From the NCBI GenBank assembly GCA_023415595.1, contig JAEZJW010000126.1, positions 1 to 43,009 of the forward strand: 43,009 nt of DNA. The letters are read 5' to 3'. The notes beneath the pieces were generated by a model. That model worked only from the letters and a program-made list of their open reading frames with translations. It searched no databases and had not been told where the DNA came from. The stretch is from Bacillota bacterium. Lineage in GTDB: Bacteria; Bacillota; Clostridia; Lachnospirales; Lachnospiraceae. A program made the translations under genes and the position numbers. Shown piece by piece: positions 40,429-43,009 of this stretch (its first letter is position 1; the number at the start of each line of letters is the position of its first letter).

Positions 40429-41072
40429 CCTATCAATCCTCCCTTCTGCAGGGGAATTCTGCTTTGTGAATTCTGTATACCGCTAATTTGAGTGTCAGTA
40501 CCAGAATTGATCTCCAGAAAATTCTTCATGATCTGGCTGCCCCTCGGAGTCAATATGGACTCCGGATGGAATTGCAGTCCGTAAATCTCAAATAATCTAT
40601 GTTTTACAGCCATAACCTCTCCATCCTCATCCTCAGCGATCACCAACAGATCATCAGGGAGTGAACTTCTTAAGGCAATCAGGGAATGATATCTGGCAGC
40701 TTCGATCACCGGAGGTAAGCCTTGAAAAATCCGGCTGCCATTGGCGATGTGAATATTGCTCTTCTTACCATGCATCAGCCTCTTCGCCAGGGTGATCTTC
40801 GCTCCAAAAGCTTCACAGATCGCCTGATGTCCGAGGCATACACCCAGGATGGGAAAAGCTCCTTTCAATTCCAGGATGATACTTTCGCAGATACCCGCAT
40901 CCCCCGGGTATCCGGGCCCTGGAGACAGGATGATATGGGTGGGGTTAAGGCTCCGAACCTCTTCCACTGTTAACTCATCATTTCTGATTACACGGATATC
41001 CTCAGTAAAACCTCCCGCCAGCTGAACCAGATTATAGGTAAAGCTGTCATAATTATCGATGATCAGGATCAT
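40425..41072 (-). CDS. trpG: Anthranilate synthase glutamine amidotransferase component
   Basis: A 215-residue class I glutaminase that feeds ammonia to TrpE. The nucleophile cysteine lies in GVCLGHQAICEAFG, the oxyanion region is LSPGPGYPGDAG, and His-Glu of the triad are in LQFHPESILTPRG. It overlaps trpE by 4 bases and trpD by 4 bases, so all three are probably coupled in translation. It is not fused to trpD, unlike in enterobacteria. The last 20 residues are a polar tail outside the domain. Confidence 0.96.
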   Translation of the reverse strand: MILIIDNYDSFTYNLVQLAGGFTEDIRVIRNDELTVEEVRSLNPTHIILSPGPGYPGDAGICESIILELKGAFPILGVCLGHQAICEAFGAKITLAKRLMHGKKSNIHIANGSRIFQGLPPVIEAARYHSLIALRSSLPDDLLVIAEDEDGEVMAVKHRLFEIYGLQFHPESILTPRGSQIMKNFLEINSGTDTQISGIQNSQSRIPLQKGGLIG

Positions 41073-42529
41073 AGCTCCTCCACCTCCCCTGCATTTTTTA
41101 TTGCTTCCAGGACGGCATAGGCCTTATTGCCGGATTCCTCATATTCCCTCTCCGGATTACTGTCTGCTACGATACCGCCACCTGCCTGTACATACACCCT
41201 GTTATTCTTTCTCACTGCCATACGGATGGCGATACAGGTGTCCATATTCCCCGAGAAATCGATGTATCCGATCGCTCCGCCATAGATACCTCTGGGTACC
41301 TTCTCCAGCTCTTCGATGATCTCACACGCCCGGATCTTAGGTGCGCCGGATAAGGTACCTGCCGGCAGGATCGCTTCAATAGCATCCAGGGCATCCTTAT
41401 CCTGTCTTAAGTTCGCTTCTACCTCGGAGGTAATATGCATAATTTTTGAGTAGCGTTTGACACTCATATAATCTGTTACCCGTACGGAGTTAAATTCCGA
41501 TATCTTACCCAGATCATTTCTGGCCAGATCCACCAGCATATTATGTTCTGACAGTTCCTTCTCGTCTGCTAAAAGCTCCCTGCCCAAGGCTTCATCGTCC
41601 TCCCTGTCTTCGCCCCTGGGACGGGAACCCGCGATTGGGAAGGTGGTCAGATTTCCATCCTTTAATCGTACGAGTGTCTCCGGTGAGGTACTGATCAGCT
41701 GCAGTTCCTTACTTTGGAAGAATACCATATAAGGAGAAGGGTTCGTGGTCCGCATTACACGATAGGCTCCCAGAAGGCTGTTATGGTATTCGGTCTCAAA
41801 TCTCCTGGAGATGACTGCCTGGAAGATATCCCCGTTCACGATATATTCCTTCGCCTTCTCAACCATTGCCAGGTATTCCTCCTTTGTTGTATTACAGGTG
41901 AATTCCGGCTGGCAGGGATCCAGGATAGCTTCAGACTTCACCGGCTCCGTAATAATACGCAGGATGTTCTCAATGCTTGCCAGGGCAGCATCGTAGTTCT
42001 CCATAACTCTATCAGTCTTCATATTAACGACGATACTGATCTTCTGTTTCAGATGATCATAAGCAATTACCTTATCAAACAGTAACAGCTCCAAATCATT
42101 GAAGTCACTGTCTGCCAGCTTTAGCACCGGTTCTGCATATTGGAACATTCCATAGGAAAAATAGCCGACGAGTCCTCCTGTGAAAGGAGGCATGCCGGGC
42201 AGCTTTGGTGCCTTATAAGCTTTTAGAAGCTCCCTGATGGCTTCTAAGGGTTTCCCTGTCTGTACCGTTTCCTTTCCATCCTGACGGATACGGATGTCAC
42301 CGTTCTTACAGGTAATACTTACGATGGGGTTATAGCCCAGAAAGGAATATCTGCCCCATTTTTCTCCTCCTTCAATACTTTCCAGCAGGAAGAAGCTTTT
42401 ACTGCTCTGGGAGAGCTTCCTTAGCAGCATAATCGGTGTTATCACATCCGCATAGATTTCCTTGCAGATCGGGATCATGCTATAGTCTCCTGCTAACTGC
42501 TCGATTTTGTTACAGCTGGGTGTAATCAT
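41069..42529 (-). CDS. trpE: Anthranilate synthase component I
   Basis: A 486-residue chorismate-converting subunit. The tryptophan feedback site LLES is at residues 48-51 (FFLLESIEGGEKWGRYSFLG), so allosteric inhibition is likely intact. The catalytic domain has FPIAGSRPRGEDREDDEALG, ELSEHNMLVDLARNDLGKIS and LPAGTLSGAPKIRACEIIEE, all expected. The open frame extends back into the T-box to 42655, but that part would be translated terminator sequence. I start at ATG 42529 (MITPSCNKIE), with TAGGA upstream, which gives normal family length. First gene of the trp operon. Confidence 0.96.
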   Translation of the reverse strand: MITPSCNKIEQLAGDYSMIPICKEIYADVITPIMLLRKLSQSSKSFFLLESIEGGEKWGRYSFLGYNPIVSITCKNGDIRIRQDGKETVQTGKPLEAIRELLKAYKAPKLPGMPPFTGGLVGYFSYGMFQYAEPVLKLADSDFNDLELLLFDKVIAYDHLKQKISIVVNMKTDRVMENYDAALASIENILRIITEPVKSEAILDPCQPEFTCNTTKEEYLAMVEKAKEYIVNGDIFQAVISRRFETEYHNSLLGAYRVMRTTNPSPYMVFFQSKELQLISTSPETLVRLKDGNLTTFPIAGSRPRGEDREDDEALGRELLADEKELSEHNMLVDLARNDLGKISEFNSVRVTDYMSVKRYSKIMHITSEVEANLRQDKDALDAIEAILPAGTLSGAPKIRACEIIEELEKVPRGIYGGAIGYIDFSGNMDTCIAIRMAVRKNNRVYVQAGGGIVADSNPEREYEESGNKAYAVLEAIKNAGEVEEL

Positions 42530-42607
42530 ATTCCTACCTACTTTTTCACTGATGGGTGAAAATTCCTTTCTTTTTTCGTAGTGGTCATTCCTGACAGAGT
42601 GGGTAAC

Positions 42608-42652
42608 AAAAAAAGCTCCTGCCCCTGCTAAAATTAGCAGGGACAAAAGCTT
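42608..42652 (-). terminator. T-box-controlled terminator of the trp leader
   Basis: On the minus strand the arm AAGCTTTTGTCCCTGCTA pairs with TAGCAGGGGCAGGAGCTT, followed by seven T (42614-42608). The AAGCTT of the left arm can instead be held by the antiterminator containing the T-box sequence. Confidence 0.9.
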
Positions 42653-42888
42653 CAAGCTTCTGCGGTACCACCCTTATTGCCGTATAGAATACGGCCACTC
42701 ATTTATGCATACCATCATATGCACCCCTCTGATAACGGACAGGTTCCCGTAAGCTCCTACTCTCCTAAGATTTCAGGCTTCCCTCACAAGACCATTCAGA
42801 ATAAACTCTGTAACCGCATTCACACCGGTGGCGGCTCTCTGTATACATCGCTTTATTCGTACTTTTCTTGTTCAACGGTTTAGATATT
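42608..42888 (-). promoter_or_regulatory. T-box riboswitch sensing tRNA-Trp, leader of the trp operon
   Basis: The minus-strand leader carries the T-box sequence AGGGTGGTACCGCAG (42674-42660), whose loop pairs with the free CCA end of uncharged tRNA. It is preceded by a long stem I. Within it, TGAATGGTCTT places a TGG tryptophan codon (42794-42792) at the specifier position, matching the genes downstream. A terminator with seven T follows. Uncharged tRNA-Trp would stabilise the antiterminator and switch on trpE to trpC2. Specifier assignment is from sequence context, not a folded model. Confidence 0.92.
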
Positions 42889-42894
42889 AAACGC

Positions 42895-42924
42895 ATTATA
42901 GCAATAGACAAATCACTTTGTCAA
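42895..42924 (-). promoter_or_regulatory. Promoter of the trp operon
   Basis: Minus-strand TTGACA (42924-42919), an 18-base spacer and TATAAT (42900-42895). Transcription starts about 7 bases on, immediately before the T-box leader. Beyond it, 42925-43009 is AT-rich with no gene seen. Confidence 0.8.
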
Positions 42925-43009
42925 GAAATATTTTACAACTTAACAAATATCTGTTAATTCTCTTTTCCCACCACATGATTCAAAAATAATTCTGTCAATA
43001 TGGGGTCAA

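Noticed and set aside
42530..42655. N-terminal extension of trpE with a hydrophobic start
   Set aside because: It would translate the T-box terminator hairpin; the family N-terminus and a ribosome binding site support the start at 42529.
1..43009. CRISPR arrays, phage genes or integrative element boundaries
   Set aside because: No regularly spaced repeats, integrase, transposase or tRNA attachment site was seen in the window.

Overview
The window comes from a low-GC Gram-positive anaerobe, most likely a Lachnospiraceae or Clostridium cluster XIVa relative. The signs are GGAGG-type ribosome binding sites throughout, a tryptophan T-box leader, V/A-type ATPases in place of an F-type enzyme, and many TetR-controlled ABC exporters. 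This placement is inferred from gene content; no 16S gene is present. I recognise no tRNA, rRNA, CRISPR array, insertion sequence or phage gene.

Layout. (1) 1-5218, minus strand: a V-type ATPase operon running stalk(G/H)-I-K-E-C-F-A, the same order as the Enterococcus ntp operon; subunit A runs off the left edge. Its K subunit is a double-hairpin proteolipid with Na+-type ligands. (2) 5376-7858, minus: a drug-type ABC exporter operon ending in its own TetR gene, with a near-consensus promoter overlapped by a perfect inverted repeat. (3) 7887-9165, minus: a LacI-family regulator with a large hairpin behind it. (4) 9494-18536, plus: a second V/A-ATPase operon in a different order (stalk-C-I-K-F-E-A-B-D). 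Its K subunit has a different architecture and lacks the usual Na+ glutamine. (5) 18.5-23.3 kb: a YbdG-like mechanosensitive channel and a Ca2+-type P-type ATPase. (6) 23.4-26.4 kb, minus: TetR, ABC ATPase and two permeases. (7) msrA. (8) 27.3-31.2 kb: a LolD/FtsX-type ABC pair divergent from a third TetR gene, with three matching palindromes between them. (9) A flavoprotein with an Fe-S-like cysteine pattern, a permuted papain-fold protein and a TipA-like MerR regulator. (10) 33.9-42.9 kb, minus: a tryptophan operon under a T-box, ordered trpE-G-D-C-F-B-A, followed by a second, divergent trpD-trpC pair.

How it works together. The two rotary ATPases are transcribed head to head from either side of the exporter and LacI genes. 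Their ion-binding subunits differ enough to suggest a Na+ pump plus a second enzyme with another ion or another ion/ATP ratio. The trp operon carries two control layers: uncharged tRNA-Trp sensed by the T-box, and the LLES feedback motif in TrpE. Its extra TrpD has lost two residues that bind anthranilate in characterised homologues, so the distal trpD2-trpC2 pair is the best candidate here for undescribed chemistry. Three separate TetR/ABC export modules within 25 kb, a Ca2+ pump, MsrA and MscS suggest a region rich in stress and envelope functions.
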